From JAAXHB01 sp965214945 (GTDB lineage: Bacteria > Actinomycetota > Acidimicrobiia > Acidimicrobiales > Aldehydirespiratoraceae): DNA of 64,000 nt. The stretch covers positions 558,001-622,000 of the forward strand of contig OZ244029.1 in NCBI GenBank assembly GCA_965214945.1, in the 5' to 3' direction. Below, one piece after another: positions 53,891-62,968 of this stretch. How positions within the stretch are numbered: the stretch's first letter is position 1; each line of letters opens with the position of its first letter. Position numbers and translations under genes: made by a program. The notes under the pieces were generated by a model. It was not told the DNA's origin and did not search any database. It saw nothing but the letters and a program-made list of their open reading frames with translations.

Positions 53891-54637
53891 ATGAGCGGTC
53901 ATAGCAAATGGGCCACTATCAAGCACAGGAAGGGCGCCGCGGACGCAAAGCGCGGCAAGCTGTTCGCGAAGCTCATCAAGCAGGTGGAAGTGGCCGCCCG
54001 CGCCGGTGGCGGCGACCCAGACTCCAACCCGGCGCTTCGCACCATGTACCAGAAAGCCCGCGACAACTCGGTGCCCTTGGACACCATCGAGCGGGCCATC
54101 AAGCGCGGCACGGGCGAACTCGAGGGGGTCAGCTACACGTCGGTCACCTACGAGGGATACGCGCCCGGCGGGGTGGCCCTGTACATCGAGTGCCTCACCG
54201 ACAACCGCAACCGCACAAGCGGCGACGTGCGCAGCACACTCACCCGACACGGCGGGTCACTGGCCGAGCCGGGGTCGGTGGCCTGGCAGTTCGAGCGCAA
54301 AGGCGTCGTGACCGTGCCCTCGTCGGTGGACGAAGACGAGCTGATGATGGCCGTGCTCGACGCCGGCGCCGAGGACATTCTCGAAGACTCCGAGTTCCGC
54401 CGCGTGGTGACCGAGCCCGGCGACCTGCAGTCCGTGCGCCAGGCCCTCGTCGATGCGGATCTGCCGTTCGAGAGCGCCGACCTTTCAATGCTTCCCACCA
54501 GCACCGTCACGGTGAGCGACCCGGGCATGGCGCGCCAGGTGCTGCGACTCGTAGACCTGCTAGACGACTTGGACGGCGTGCAAGACGTTCACAGCAACTT
54601 CGACGTCGACACCGGCCTTCTCGAAGAACTCGTCTGA
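53891..54637 (+). CDS. yebC: YebC/PmpR family protein (TACO1-like)
   Basis: The 248-residue protein has the invariant MSGHSKWATIKHRKGAADAKRGKLFAKLIKQ start and the YEGYAPGGVALYIECLTDNRNRT core. YebC proteins act as transcriptional regulators in some bacteria and help translation of proline stretches in others. A GGAGGA precedes the ATG. Position between pdxT and ruvC matches mycobacteria. The last codons are echoed just after the stop. Confidence 0.95.
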   Translation: MSGHSKWATIKHRKGAADAKRGKLFAKLIKQVEVAARAGGGDPDSNPALRTMYQKARDNSVPLDTIERAIKRGTGELEGVSYTSVTYEGYAPGGVALYIECLTDNRNRTSGDVRSTLTRHGGSLAEPGSVAWQFERKGVVTVPSSVDEDELMMAVLDAGAEDILEDSEFRRVVTEPGDLQSVRQALVDADLPFESADLSMLPTSTVTVSDPGMARQVLRLVDLLDDLDGVQDVHSNFDVDTGLLEELV

Positions 54638-54655
54638 CGTCGGCGCCGGCCTTCT
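54602..54655. repeat. 20-bp direct repeat duplicating the end of yebC
   Basis: GACGTCGACACCGGCCTTCT (54602-54621, last codons of yebC) recurs at 54636-54655 with two changes, overlapping the TGA. Further right, GCCGCAATA is repeated at 54718-54726 and 54731-54739 just before ruvC. Confidence 0.75.
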
Positions 54656-54737
54656 GGGAGCACCCGCCTGAGGCGAGACCTTGCTCGGGTGCACGCGTCC
54701 GCGGTGGCGCACCCGTGCCGCAATAAGTAAGCCGCAA

Positions 54738-54743
54738 TAGGAT
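54738..54743 (+). promoter_or_regulatory. -10 element (TAGGAT) of leaderless ruvC
   Basis: TAGGAT lies 7 nt before ATG 54751, at the end of a short direct repeat; no Shine-Dalgarno is present. Confidence 0.5.
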
Positions 54744-54750
54744 CGCGCGT

Positions 54751-55245
54751 ATGTTCGTTCTGGGGATCGATCCGGGGCTGTCGCGCTGCGGCTACGGTGC
54801 CGTCGTCGGTGGCCGTCGGCCTAGAGCGATGGCCGCGGGGGTGATCACCACAGAGCCGGGCCGCCAGCGGGCCGTGCGCCTGGCTGAGCTGCAATTCGAG
54901 CTGCGCGGCCTCATAGCAGAACTGCGGCCCCAAGTGGTGGCCGTGGAGCGCCTGCTCTTCCAACGCAACGTTTCTACGGCCATGTCGGTGGGCCAGGCCG
55001 TCGGCGTGGTGCTCGCCGAATCGGCCTCTGCGGGCTGCGAAGTTTATGAGTACTCACCCAATGAGATAAAACAGGCCGTGACCGGTTACGGAGGCGCCGA
55101 CAAGCATCAGGTGTCGTCAATGGTGGCGCGGCTGCTCGGTCTGCCCGAGCTGCTGCGTCCGGTTGACGCCGCCGACGCGCTGGCAGTGGCGCTGTGTCAT
55201 CTGGCACGTCAGCCCTTCGCCTCGGCCGCTGGACGACAGCGGTGA
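54751..55245 (+). CDS. ruvC: Holliday junction resolvase RuvC
   Basis: RuvC cuts Holliday junctions moved by RuvAB. The 164-residue protein has the acidic catalytic set: the Asp of LGIDPGLSRCGYG, the Glu of VAVERLLFQRN and the aspartates of DAADALAVALCH. Length is typical. The stop overlaps the ruvA GTG, beginning the ruvCAB operon. Confidence 0.96.
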   Translation: MFVLGIDPGLSRCGYGAVVGGRRPRAMAAGVITTEPGRQRAVRLAELQFELRGLIAELRPQVVAVERLLFQRNVSTAMSVGQAVGVVLAESASAGCEVYEYSPNEIKQAVTGYGGADKHQVSSMVARLLGLPELLRPVDAADALAVALCHLARQPFASAAGRQR

Positions 55246-55904
55246 TCGGCTCGTTGCGGGGCCGCCTGCTTGCCCGCTCGTCTGGCGCCGAGCTTCTCAT
55301 AGAGGTCCACGGCATCGGCTACCGCGTGCAGACCACCGCGTCTGCAGCGGCCCGCCTCAGGCGCAGCGCTCCGGAGGTGTTCTTGCACGTCCACCACTCG
55401 GTGCGCGAGGACGCCGAGCAGCTCTACGGGTTCGTGGCCGAAGACGAGCTGCGGGCGTTCGAGGCCCTGATCAGCGCGCACCGTGTGGGCCCGGCTTTGG
55501 CACTCGCGATCCTCGATGTTCACTCGCCTGAACAGCTGCGACGCGCTGTGGCGTTCGACGACGTCGACGCTCTCTGCCTGGTGCCGGGTGTCGGCCCCAA
55601 GACGGCTGTGCGGATGCTGGTGGAGCTCAAGTCGAAGCTCGATCTGCCCGAAGCCGGGTCGCCTCCCGCCGCGGACTCCGCCGCGGCCGCCGTTGGTGCT
55701 GCTGCCGGTGCCGCCGCCGACCAGTCGGTGATGGCCGATGTGCGCTTCGCATTGGCGGGTCTGGGATACGACGCCGCGGAGATCCGACTCGTGATGGCCG
55801 AGCTCGGAGACAGCGACGACCCGGAAGTGCTGATCCGTGAGGCGCTGCAGCTCTTTGCTGGCGGGCGGTCCGGCTCTTCTGATGGCGTCCGGGGCGGGGC
55901 GTAG
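55242..55904 (+). CDS. ruvA: Holliday junction branch migration protein RuvA
   Basis: RuvA tetramers bind the junction and load RuvB. The 220-residue protein has the IGSLRGRLL N-terminal OB domain, LVPGVGPKTAVRMLVELK (helix-hairpin-helix) and a C-terminal UBA-like domain ADVRFALAGLGYDAAEIRLVMAEL after an Ala-rich linker. GTG 55242 overlaps ruvC. A Ser/Gly-rich tail follows the fold. Confidence 0.95.
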   Translation: MIGSLRGRLLARSSGAELLIEVHGIGYRVQTTASAAARLRRSAPEVFLHVHHSVREDAEQLYGFVAEDELRAFEALISAHRVGPALALAILDVHSPEQLRRAVAFDDVDALCLVPGVGPKTAVRMLVELKSKLDLPEAGSPPAADSAAAAVGAAAGAAADQSVMADVRFALAGLGYDAAEIRLVMAELGDSDDPEVLIREALQLFAGGRSGSSDGVRGGA

Positions 55905-55907
55905 CCC

Positions 55908-57089
55908 GTGCCGCGCAAAGAGACCCTCACTGTGGCGAACGCCACAGCGAACGGGCTGCGGTCCGACCCTGCCGGTGCACCGCCACCTGATGCTCGCGCA
56001 CTGTCTAGCGCAGCGTCTGACGCGGGCGGGGTGCCATCAGAGTCCGACGGTCCGCTGATCGCTGACGCGCTGCTGTCGGCCTCGCCTCAGCCCGCCGAGC
56101 GTTTCAGCGAAGCCAGTCTGCGACCTCGTACGCTCAGCGACTTTGTCGGCCAGAGCGAGCTGAAGGACCACCTCGGCGTGATGCTCGGAGCGGCGCGTCA
56201 GCGCGGTCAGCCTCCCGACCACCTGCTGTTCGCTGGGCCGCCCGGCCTCGGCAAGACCACGCTTGCCCACATCGTCGCCCGCGAGATCGACGCGCACCTG
56301 CAGGTCACATCCGGCCCGGCCCTGGAGCGGGCCGGCGACCTCGCCGCCATCCTCACCAGGCTCGAGGAGGGTGATGTGCTGTTCATCGACGAGATCCACC
56401 GTCTGCCGCGACCTGTCGAGGAAGTGCTTTACCCCGCGATGGAGGACTTCCGAATCGACATTGTGCTCGGCAAAGGCCCCGCCGCGCGGTCGATCCCGCT
56501 GGACGTGGCCCCGTTCACGCTGGTGGGCGCTACCACCCGCACCGGGCTGATAACCGGCCCTCTGCGCGATCGGTTCGGGCTGGTCGCCCGTCTCGACTTC
56601 TACGCGCCGGACGATCTCGCCCGAATCGTCGAACGAGCCGCGGGCATCCTCGGAGTCAAAATCAGCGCCGCCGGCGCCGCCGTCATCGCGCGCCGTGCCC
56701 GGGGCACTCCGCGTATCGCCAACCGCTTGCTGCGGCAGGTGCGCGACTTCTCTGAGATGCGTCGCGACGGTTGTATCGACGCCGCGGTCGCCGAGGAGGG
56801 GTTGGCTTTCTTCTGCGTGGACTCGCTCGGGCTTGACAGGCCCTCGCGGGCGGTGCTGGAGGCCCTGTGCGTGCGCTTCGGGGGCGGGCCGGTGGGCCGA
56901 TCGACCCTGGCCGTCGCGCTGAGCGAACCAGGTGAGACCTTGGAAGACGTGTATGAGCCGTTCCTGATCCAGCAGGGGCTGATGATGCGCACCCCGCGCG
57001 GCCGCGTGGCGACCACCGCGGCGTGGGCGCATCTAGGACTGCAGGCTCCACAGCCGGGCCCCGAGGCCCAGCCGGGGCTGTTCTGCTGA
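55908..57089 (+). CDS. ruvB: Holliday junction branch migration ATPase RuvB
   Basis: RuvB is the hexameric AAA+ motor of branch migration. The 393-residue protein has an N-terminal extension of about 60 residues, LRPRTLSDFVGQSELKDHL, Walker A GPPGLGKT at 110-117, Walker B LFIDEIHRL, the sensor GATTRTG and a C-terminal winged helix. GTG 55908 follows ruvA by 3 bp; the extension is longer than in E. coli. Confidence 0.95.
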   Translation: MPRKETLTVANATANGLRSDPAGAPPPDARALSSAASDAGGVPSESDGPLIADALLSASPQPAERFSEASLRPRTLSDFVGQSELKDHLGVMLGAARQRGQPPDHLLFAGPPGLGKTTLAHIVAREIDAHLQVTSGPALERAGDLAAILTRLEEGDVLFIDEIHRLPRPVEEVLYPAMEDFRIDIVLGKGPAARSIPLDVAPFTLVGATTRTGLITGPLRDRFGLVARLDFYAPDDLARIVERAAGILGVKISAAGAAVIARRARGTPRIANRLLRQVRDFSEMRRDGCIDAAVAEEGLAFFCVDSLGLDRPSRAVLEALCVRFGGGPVGRSTLAVALSEPGETLEDVYEPFLIQQGLMMRTPRGRVATTAAWAHLGLQAPQPGPEAQPGLFC

Positions 57090-58138
57090 ACGAGCCGCCG
57101 CCGGCCGTTCCGGCGGATCTGCACTATGACCTGCCCGGTGAAGCCATCGCGCAGACGCCTCTGGAGCAGCGAGACCACGCCCGGCTGCTGGTCGACCTCG
57201 GCGACGGTGTTGAGCATCGCCGGGTGCGTGACCTACCCGAGCTGGTTGGCACGGGCGATCTTCTGGTGGTCAACGACACCCGGGTGCTCCCCGCCAGGCT
57301 GCGGCTGCGGCGCGCTACCGGCGGCGCGGTGGAGGTGCTGCTGCTGGCCGAGCGCCCCGACGGCACCTGGGAGGCGCTGGTGCGCCCGTCGCGGCGCCTG
57401 CGGGTCGGTGAGGTGGTCACACCCGAGCGGGACGACGGCAGCGCCGCGGGGGCCGCTGTGGAGGTCGGCATCGACCTGGGCGAGGGACGGCGAATGGTGC
57501 GGGTTCACACCGGAGGGCGAGAGCTGCTCGAGGTGCTCGCCGAGGTCGGCACGGCACCGCTGCCACCTTACATCCGCGGCGATATCGACGACCCCGAGCG
57601 CTACCAGACCGTGTACGCGCGCCGCCCGCTGTCGGCCGCGGCGCCCACCGCCGGTCTGCACTTCACTGACAAGCTCTTGGATCGCATCCGCGGTGCCGGC
57701 GCAGCGGTCGTTGCTGTTGAGCTGGTAGTCGGGTTAGACACCTTCCGCCCGGTCACTGCAGCCCGGCTCGACGATCATCGCATCCACACCGAGCGCTACC
57801 GCGTGCCCGAGGCCGCTCAGGCCGCGCTAGCCCGATCCGATCGGGTGATAGCCGTCGGCACTACCGTGGCGCGCTGTCTGGAGACTTGGGCGCTCACCGC
57901 CGAGCCTGAGGGCCGAACAGGGCTGTTCATCCGCCGGCCGTTCCGGTGGAGGGCCGTCGACGCGCTGATGACCAACTTCCACCTGCCGCGCTCCACGCTG
58001 CTGTGCCTGCTCGACGCGTTCATCGGGCCGCGCTGGCGCAGCCTTTATTCGACGGCGCTTGCCGAGGGCTACCGCTTCCTGAGCTTCGGCGACGCCATGC
58101 TGGTCGCCCGCCGAGTCGTTGCAGCCCCGGGCTGCTGA
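57086..58138 (+). CDS. queA: S-adenosylmethionine:tRNA ribosyltransferase-isomerase QueA
   Basis: QueA adds the epoxycyclopentane ring in queuosine synthesis. The frame encodes YDLPGEAIAQTPLEQRD, LVVNDTRVLPARL, LPPYIRGD and the SAAAPTAGLHFT signature. The start is unclear: no ATG, GTG or TTG lies at the expected place, and the options are a non-standard CTG at 57086 (CTGA overlap with ruvB) or a GTG at 57023 inside ruvB. The CTG option gives 350 residues, the family length. The gene tgt follows, making a queuosine pair. Confidence 0.85.
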   Translation: MNEPPPAVPADLHYDLPGEAIAQTPLEQRDHARLLVDLGDGVEHRRVRDLPELVGTGDLLVVNDTRVLPARLRLRRATGGAVEVLLLAERPDGTWEALVRPSRRLRVGEVVTPERDDGSAAGAAVEVGIDLGEGRRMVRVHTGGRELLEVLAEVGTAPLPPYIRGDIDDPERYQTVYARRPLSAAAPTAGLHFTDKLLDRIRGAGAAVVAVELVVGLDTFRPVTAARLDDHRIHTERYRVPEAAQAALARSDRVIAVGTTVARCLETWALTAEPEGRTGLFIRRPFRWRAVDALMTNFHLPRSTLLCLLDAFIGPRWRSLYSTALAEGYRFLSFGDAMLVARRVVAAPGC

Positions 58139-58141
58139 CCC

Positions 58142-59269
58142 GTGACGCGCGCCGTTTTCACTCCCGACGCCTCGATGTCGCCGAGCCGCGGCCGAGCCCG
58201 CGCGGGGACGGTGACCACAGTGCGCGGCAGCTTCGCCACGCCGTGCTTTATGCCGGTCGGCACCAGAGCGGCGGTACGCCATCTCGACTCGTCCGACCTT
58301 GAGGCGCTCGGCGCGCAGGTGGTGTTGGCCAACACGTATCACCTGATGCTGCGGCCCGGTGCCGAGGTGATCTCGGAGCTGGGGGGCATCCACCGGTTCA
58401 TGGGCTGGAACGGGCACGTCCTCACCGACTCCGGCGGGTACCAGGTCTTGTCACTCAAGGCCGACACCGACGACGACGGCGCGGTCTTCAAGTCCGTCTA
58501 CGACGGCTCACGCGTCCGCCTCACCCCCGAACGTGCCGCGGAGCTGCAGGCGCTGATCGGCTCGGACATAGCCATGGCGCTCGACGTGTGCCCGCCAGCG
58601 GACGCGCCGCGCTCGGTGCAACGCGAGGCCGTGGACCGCACCGCCGCCTGGGCCAGCCGCGCCCGCAGAGCGTTCACCGCGCGTCTCTCCGCTCAGCCCT
58701 CTGGCCAGTATCAGTTCGGGATCGTGCAGGGAGGCACGCATCCCGACCTCCGGGCCGAGTCGGCGAGGCGCACCGTCGAGATCGGCTTCGAAGGGTACGC
58801 CGTGGGCGGGCTGTCGGTGGGGGAGAACCGCCCCGCGATGCTCGAAGCGCTAGAAGCGTGCGTCCCGGAGCTGCCCGAAGAGTCGCCACGCTATTTCATG
58901 GGGCTCGGCGACCCGGTCGGGATCGTCGAGTCCGTCGCGCGCGGTATCGACATGTTCGACTGTGTGCTCCCCACCCGCTTGGCCCGCCACGGCACGGTGC
59001 TCAGCGACGCCGGGCGCTACAACCTCGGCGCCGCCCGTCATGCGCGCAGCGACGAGCCGCTCGATCCGAGCTTTCCCGAGAGCCCCGCCGCACGCTGGTC
59101 GCGGGGCTACCTGCGGCACCTGCTGGCCACAAGGGAGCCCACCGCGGCTCGGCTGCTGAGCCTCCACAACCTGGCGTGGCTGCTGCGCCTGATGGACCAG
59201 ATACGCCGAGCGCTGCGCTCCGGCGGCTTCGAGGAGCTGCGCGCTGGCGTTCACGGCGCATGGGCGTAG
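58142..59269 (+). CDS. tgt: tRNA-guanine transglycosylase lacking zinc cysteines
   Basis: Tgt exchanges G34 for preQ1 in tRNAs with GUN anticodons. The 375-residue barrel has the base-specific Asp96 (TDSGGYQV), GIVQGGTHPDLR, VGGLSVGE and the nucleophile Asp273 (DCVLPTR). The CxCxxC zinc motif before the conserved WSRGYLRHL is missing: the positions are Phe311, Glu313 and Ala316, while the fourth ligand His342 (LHNL) stays. Zinc binding is therefore unlikely, but the active site is intact. Family otherwise certain. Confidence 0.9.
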   Translation: MTRAVFTPDASMSPSRGRARAGTVTTVRGSFATPCFMPVGTRAAVRHLDSSDLEALGAQVVLANTYHLMLRPGAEVISELGGIHRFMGWNGHVLTDSGGYQVLSLKADTDDDGAVFKSVYDGSRVRLTPERAAELQALIGSDIAMALDVCPPADAPRSVQREAVDRTAAWASRARRAFTARLSAQPSGQYQFGIVQGGTHPDLRAESARRTVEIGFEGYAVGGLSVGENRPAMLEALEACVPELPEESPRYFMGLGDPVGIVESVARGIDMFDCVLPTRLARHGTVLSDAGRYNLGAARHARSDEPLDPSFPESPAARWSRGYLRHLLATREPTAARLLSLHNLAWLLRLMDQIRRALRSGGFEELRAGVHGAWA

Positions 59270-59272
59270 GAT
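59267..59272 (+). promoter_or_regulatory. -10 element (TAGGAT) of leaderless yajC
   Basis: TAGGAT begins with the tgt stop codon and lies 6 nt before ATG 59279; no ribosome binding site is present. Confidence 0.5.
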
Positions 59273-59278
59273 CGGGCC

Positions 59279-59602
59279 ATGGATCCCAGTTTTCTCATAA
59301 TCATCTTCGTCTTTGTGGCCATCTACTACCTGATGATCAGGCCGCAGCAGAAGCGCGAGAAGGAGCGCCGCGCCATGGTTCAGGCGCTCACCGAAGGCGA
59401 CGAGGTGGTCACCAACTCCGGCATCCACGGCGTGATCGTGGAAGTCGAGCCGAACATCGTGTGGGTGGAGGTCGCTCCCGACGTGGAGCTCAAGATCACA
59501 CGGGACGCCGTGGCCATGCGCCAGCCCGACTCAGGCGCATCAGAGTCGCCCGACGGCGAAGACGGCGACCCTGCAAGTGGTGAATACCGAGTTGAAGCCT
59601 AA
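59279..59602 (+). CDS. yajC: Preprotein translocase subunit YajC
   Basis: YajC joins SecDF in the accessory translocon complex. The 107-residue protein has one N-terminal membrane helix (FLIIIFVFVAIYYLMI), the RPQQKREKER motif and a small soluble domain with EGDEVVTNSGIHG. The acidic C terminus is variable and partly echoed downstream. Order yajC-secD-secF is standard. Confidence 0.94.
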   Translation: MDPSFLIIIFVFVAIYYLMIRPQQKREKERRAMVQALTEGDEVVTNSGIHGVIVEVEPNIVWVEVAPDVELKITRDAVAMRQPDSGASESPDGEDGDPASGEYRVEA

Positions 59603-59641
59603 CGCTGGTGGGCGCATCAGAGTCGCCCGAAGGCGTAGACG
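59534..59641. repeat. 31-bp direct repeat of the yajC 3' region
   Basis: A 31-bp segment beginning GGCGCATCAGAGTCGCCCGA in the last part of yajC (59534-59564) recurs after the stop at 59611-59641 with two mismatches (period 77). Confidence 0.85.
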
Positions 59642-59730
59642 ACGACAGCTGACGGGGATCACCGCGCACCCACGACCTGGGCGCACCGGGGCCTTGTTGG
59701 GGCCGCAAGTGAGCGGCCGGAGCTGACGGA

Positions 59731-61173
59731 GTGCGGCGCAAGCTCACCTTCGTGATCGGCATCGTCGCTGTCACCCTCGGCGGCGTGGTCTACACGCTGG
59801 CAGCCGGCAACGAGCCGCTGCTCGGGCTCGACCTCCAGGGAGGCGCGAGCGTGGTGCTCGAGCCCACCCGCGATGCGAGCGACGATGAGCTAGATCTGGC
59901 GGTCGGCATCATCCGCAATCGCGTTGACGGCCTCGGCGTGGCCGAGCCGGAGATCAGTACCCAGGGCAGCAACATTCTGGTGCAACTCCCCGGTGTGGAG
60001 AACCAGCAGCGGGCCATCGACCTCGTCGGCCAAACCGCGGAGCTGCGGTTCAGACCGGTTCTCGCGCAGATCACCGAAATCGAATATCAGGCAGCCGTTG
60101 CTTCCGACGCCGCGGGCACGGTCGACGGTTTCGCCCTCACCAGCGACCGCGCCGAACCCGAGGCCGTGCCCGCGGACGTCGATGTAGTGTTGGCGTCTTA
60201 CGGCGACGAGGGCGTGCTGTTGCGCTACCGGCTCGGCCCCACCGACGTCACCGGCGACGCGCTGGAGGGCGCCGACGACCGCTTCGAGACTTTTCTCGGC
60301 TGGCACGTGGCGCCGACTTTCAAGTCGGGCGCTGATGGCATCGACGGCTTCAACGAGCTGAGCCGGCGGTGCTTCTACCGGGAGCTGTCGTGCCCCACGA
60401 AGCAGATCGCCATCGAGATAGACAACGAGGTGATCAGCGCGCCTTCCATACAGGACGACGCGGCCGCCTTCTCGCCCTTCGACCGCTCCAACATCACCAT
60501 CACCGGCCGCTTCACCGAGCAGGAGGCCAAAGACCTCGCCCTGGTGCTCGACTACGGCGCGCTACCGATCGAGCTCGAAGCCCAGCAAAGCCGCATCGTG
60601 TCTGCGTCGCTGGGCACCGACGCTCTGCGCGCCGGGATGGTCGCAGGAATCATCGGACTGGTGCTGGTGGCGGCGTTCCTGATCGCCTACTACCGGCTGT
60701 TGGGGCTGGTGGCTATCGCCAGCCTGGTGCTGTCCGGTGCGCTGCTGTGGACGATCATCGCCTGGCTCGGCGAGACCCGCGGGCTGGCGCTGACGCTTGC
60801 AGGGGTGACCGGGCTGATAGTCGCAGTCGGCGTGTCCGTTGACTCCAACGTCGTCTATTTCGAGCACCTGAAAGAGGATGTCCGCTCGGGCCGCACTCTG
60901 CGTTCGGCGGTAGACCGGGCGTTCCCGATCGCGTTCTCCACCATCTTTAAAGCAGACATAGCGTCGCTGATCGCTGCGGTGGTGCTGTATCTGCTAACCG
61001 TCGGCCAGGTGCGGGGCTTCGCCCTGTATCTCGGGCTCGCGACCGTGCTCGACCTGGTGGCGACGTACTTCTTCATGGGGCCGGTAATCGCCTTGATGGC
61101 CCGAAATCAGGGCCCCGCCCACTCTTGGGCGCGTTTTGGCATCCCGGCCGTCGCCGATCGGGGCGCGTCGTGA
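59731..61173 (+). CDS. secD: Protein translocase subunit SecD
   Basis: SecD uses proton flow to pull proteins out of the SecYEG channel. The 480-residue protein has one N-terminal helix, LLGLDLQGGASVVLEP, IIRNRVDGLGVAEPEI and VENQQRAIDLVGQTAEL in the external P1 domain, and five C-terminal helices starting at GTDALRAGMVAGIIGLV. GTG 59731 is chosen for its RRKLTFVIGIVAV start. The stop overlaps the secF GTG. Confidence 0.95.
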   Translation: MRRKLTFVIGIVAVTLGGVVYTLAAGNEPLLGLDLQGGASVVLEPTRDASDDELDLAVGIIRNRVDGLGVAEPEISTQGSNILVQLPGVENQQRAIDLVGQTAELRFRPVLAQITEIEYQAAVASDAAGTVDGFALTSDRAEPEAVPADVDVVLASYGDEGVLLRYRLGPTDVTGDALEGADDRFETFLGWHVAPTFKSGADGIDGFNELSRRCFYRELSCPTKQIAIEIDNEVISAPSIQDDAAAFSPFDRSNITITGRFTEQEAKDLALVLDYGALPIELEAQQSRIVSASLGTDALRAGMVAGIIGLVLVAAFLIAYYRLLGLVAIASLVLSGALLWTIIAWLGETRGLALTLAGVTGLIVAVGVSVDSNVVYFEHLKEDVRSGRTLRSAVDRAFPIAFSTIFKADIASLIAAVVLYLLTVGQVRGFALYLGLATVLDLVATYFFMGPVIALMARNQGPAHSWARFGIPAVADRGAS

Positions 61174-62450
61174 ACGCTGCGGGCGCCGTCAGCGTCGCGC
61201 GGCTGCGCGGCTTGGCGCGCTCGTTGTATCGGGGGGAGCAGCAGTTCGACTTCCCGCGGCTGTGGAGACGGTCGCTGGTGTTGTCGCTAGCCGCGGTCGT
61301 ACTCAGCGTGGCCAGCTTCGCGGTGCGGGGGCTCGACCTCGGTATCGAGTTCAAAGGCGGAACTGCCTGGGAGGTGAGCGCCCCCGGCGTGTCGGTGGCC
61401 GAGACGCGCGACGCTTTGCGCGGCACCGGAGCAGCCGACGCGAGAATCCAGACGGTAGGCGGCGACACCATCCGTGTGCGTGCAGGAGCGGACGTATCCG
61501 TGGACGAAGTCCGCAGCACGCTGGCGGAGCTCGCCGGCGCGGGCGACACCGACGTGAGCGTCACCACTGTCGGCCCGTCGTGGGGCTCTGAGATCACCGC
61601 CAAAGCCCGCAACGCCCTCGTGGCGTTCTTCGCGTTGGTGGCCGCTTACATCGCGATCCGGCTTGAATGGAAGATGGCCGTGGGAGCGCTCGCCGCGGTA
61701 GCCCACGACATCATCATCACGGTCGGCTTCTACTCGGTGTTCCAGTTCGAGATCACCCCGGCCACCGTGATCGCGTTCCTCACCATCATGGGCTACTCGC
61801 TTTACGACACCATCGTGGTGTACGACAAGGTTCGCGAAGTAGTGGGAAGGGTGTCGGCCACCGGGCGCTACACCTACACCGAGATGATGAACCTGGCGCT
61901 CAACCGGGTGCTGATGCGCTCGGTCAACACCTCTATCACGTCGATGCTGCCGGTGGCTTCGATGCTGGTGATCGGCTCGTTCGTGCTCGGCGCTGTGACT
62001 TTGCAAGAGTTCGCCGTCGCGCTGATGGCCGGGATCGCGGTCGGTACCTACTCGTCGGTGTTCGTTGCCGCTGCGCTGGTGACGTGGATGAAAGAGCGAG
62101 AGCCCGACTATATCGAGATAGCCGAAAAGGTCCGCCGCCGCCACGGCAGGGCTTCCGGCGGCACTCGTGCCGTCTCGGAGATCGACGCGGTGCTCGGCGA
62201 CGTAGCGGTGCCCCAAGGCCGCCTACGGGCGCGAGTCTCAGGAGCGACGGGCCCTGAAGCACGAGGGGTTGGAACTCGCGGCTCTGCGCGGCCGTCTGGC
62301 CGCAGCGGTGCCCGCCGTGCTGCCAGCTCGGCGTCGTCGCAGCGCCCGCGCCCGGTGCCGGGGTCGCCTGCGGGGCGGCCCGGCCCTTCGTCTGCGGCCA
62401 AGCCGGCGATCCCGCCCCGTCCGCGCAAAAAGAAGAGAAAGAAGCGATGA
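61170..62450 (+). CDS. secF: Protein translocase subunit SecF
   Basis: SecF completes the SecDF motor. The 426-residue protein has the FVRGLDLGIEFKGGTAWEV-type first segment, six membrane helices, the conserved TIMGYSLYDTIVVYDKVRE and a long basic, Arg/Ser/Pro-rich cytosolic tail of about 90 residues ending in a lysine cluster. The tail is longer than in E. coli. The stop overlaps the apt start. Confidence 0.94.
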   Translation: MNAAGAVSVARLRGLARSLYRGEQQFDFPRLWRRSLVLSLAAVVLSVASFAVRGLDLGIEFKGGTAWEVSAPGVSVAETRDALRGTGAADARIQTVGGDTIRVRAGADVSVDEVRSTLAELAGAGDTDVSVTTVGPSWGSEITAKARNALVAFFALVAAYIAIRLEWKMAVGALAAVAHDIIITVGFYSVFQFEITPATVIAFLTIMGYSLYDTIVVYDKVREVVGRVSATGRYTYTEMMNLALNRVLMRSVNTSITSMLPVASMLVIGSFVLGAVTLQEFAVALMAGIAVGTYSSVFVAAALVTWMKEREPDYIEIAEKVRRRHGRASGGTRAVSEIDAVLGDVAVPQGRLRARVSGATGPEARGVGTRGSARPSGRSGARRAASSASSQRPRPVPGSPAGRPGPSSAAKPAIPPRPRKKKRKKR

Positions 62451-62968
62451 CCCCGTGGCGGCAGCTGGTGCGCGACGTGCCGGACTATCCGCACGCCGGC
62501 ATCGTGTTCAAAGACATCACGCCGCTGTTGGCGGACCCGGACGGCCTCGACGAGGCACTTTCGGCGATGGCCGAACCGTGGCGCGATGAGCGGATCGAAC
62601 GTGTGGTGGGCATCGAAGCGCGCGGTTTCGTGGTCGGCGCGGCTGTGGCGCGGGAGCTGGGAGCGGGACTCGTCGTGGTTCGCAAGGCCGGCAAGCTGCC
62701 CCGGCGGACGCTCTCGGCGTCATATGACCTCGAATACGGCAGCGACACCCTTGAGATGCACGCCGATTCGCTGGCGCCCGGCCAGCGGGCGGTGATCCTC
62801 GACGACGTGCTCGCCACCGGAGGCACCGCCGCCGCGGCCACACAGCTGGTCACGGCTGCGGGAGCGGATCTGGCCGGATGCGGCTTCCTGCTGGAGATCG
62901 CCGCGCTTGGCGGCCGGGCCCGGCTGGGCGGAGTGAGAGTCGAGTGCGCCATGACCGTCTCGCCGTGA
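62447..62968 (+). CDS. apt: Adenine phosphoribosyltransferase
   Basis: Apt salvages adenine to AMP with PRPP. The 173-residue protein has RDVPDYPHAGIVFKDITPLL at the start, GIEARGFVVGAAVA, RKAGKLP and the PRPP loop VILDDVLATGGTAAAA. It lies between secF and rel, the standard actinobacterial arrangement, and its ATG overlaps the secF stop. Confidence 0.96.
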   Translation: MTPWRQLVRDVPDYPHAGIVFKDITPLLADPDGLDEALSAMAEPWRDERIERVVGIEARGFVVGAAVARELGAGLVVVRKAGKLPRRTLSASYDLEYGSDTLEMHADSLAPGQRAVILDDVLATGGTAAAATQLVTAAGADLAGCGFLLEIAALGGRARLGGVRVECAMTVSP

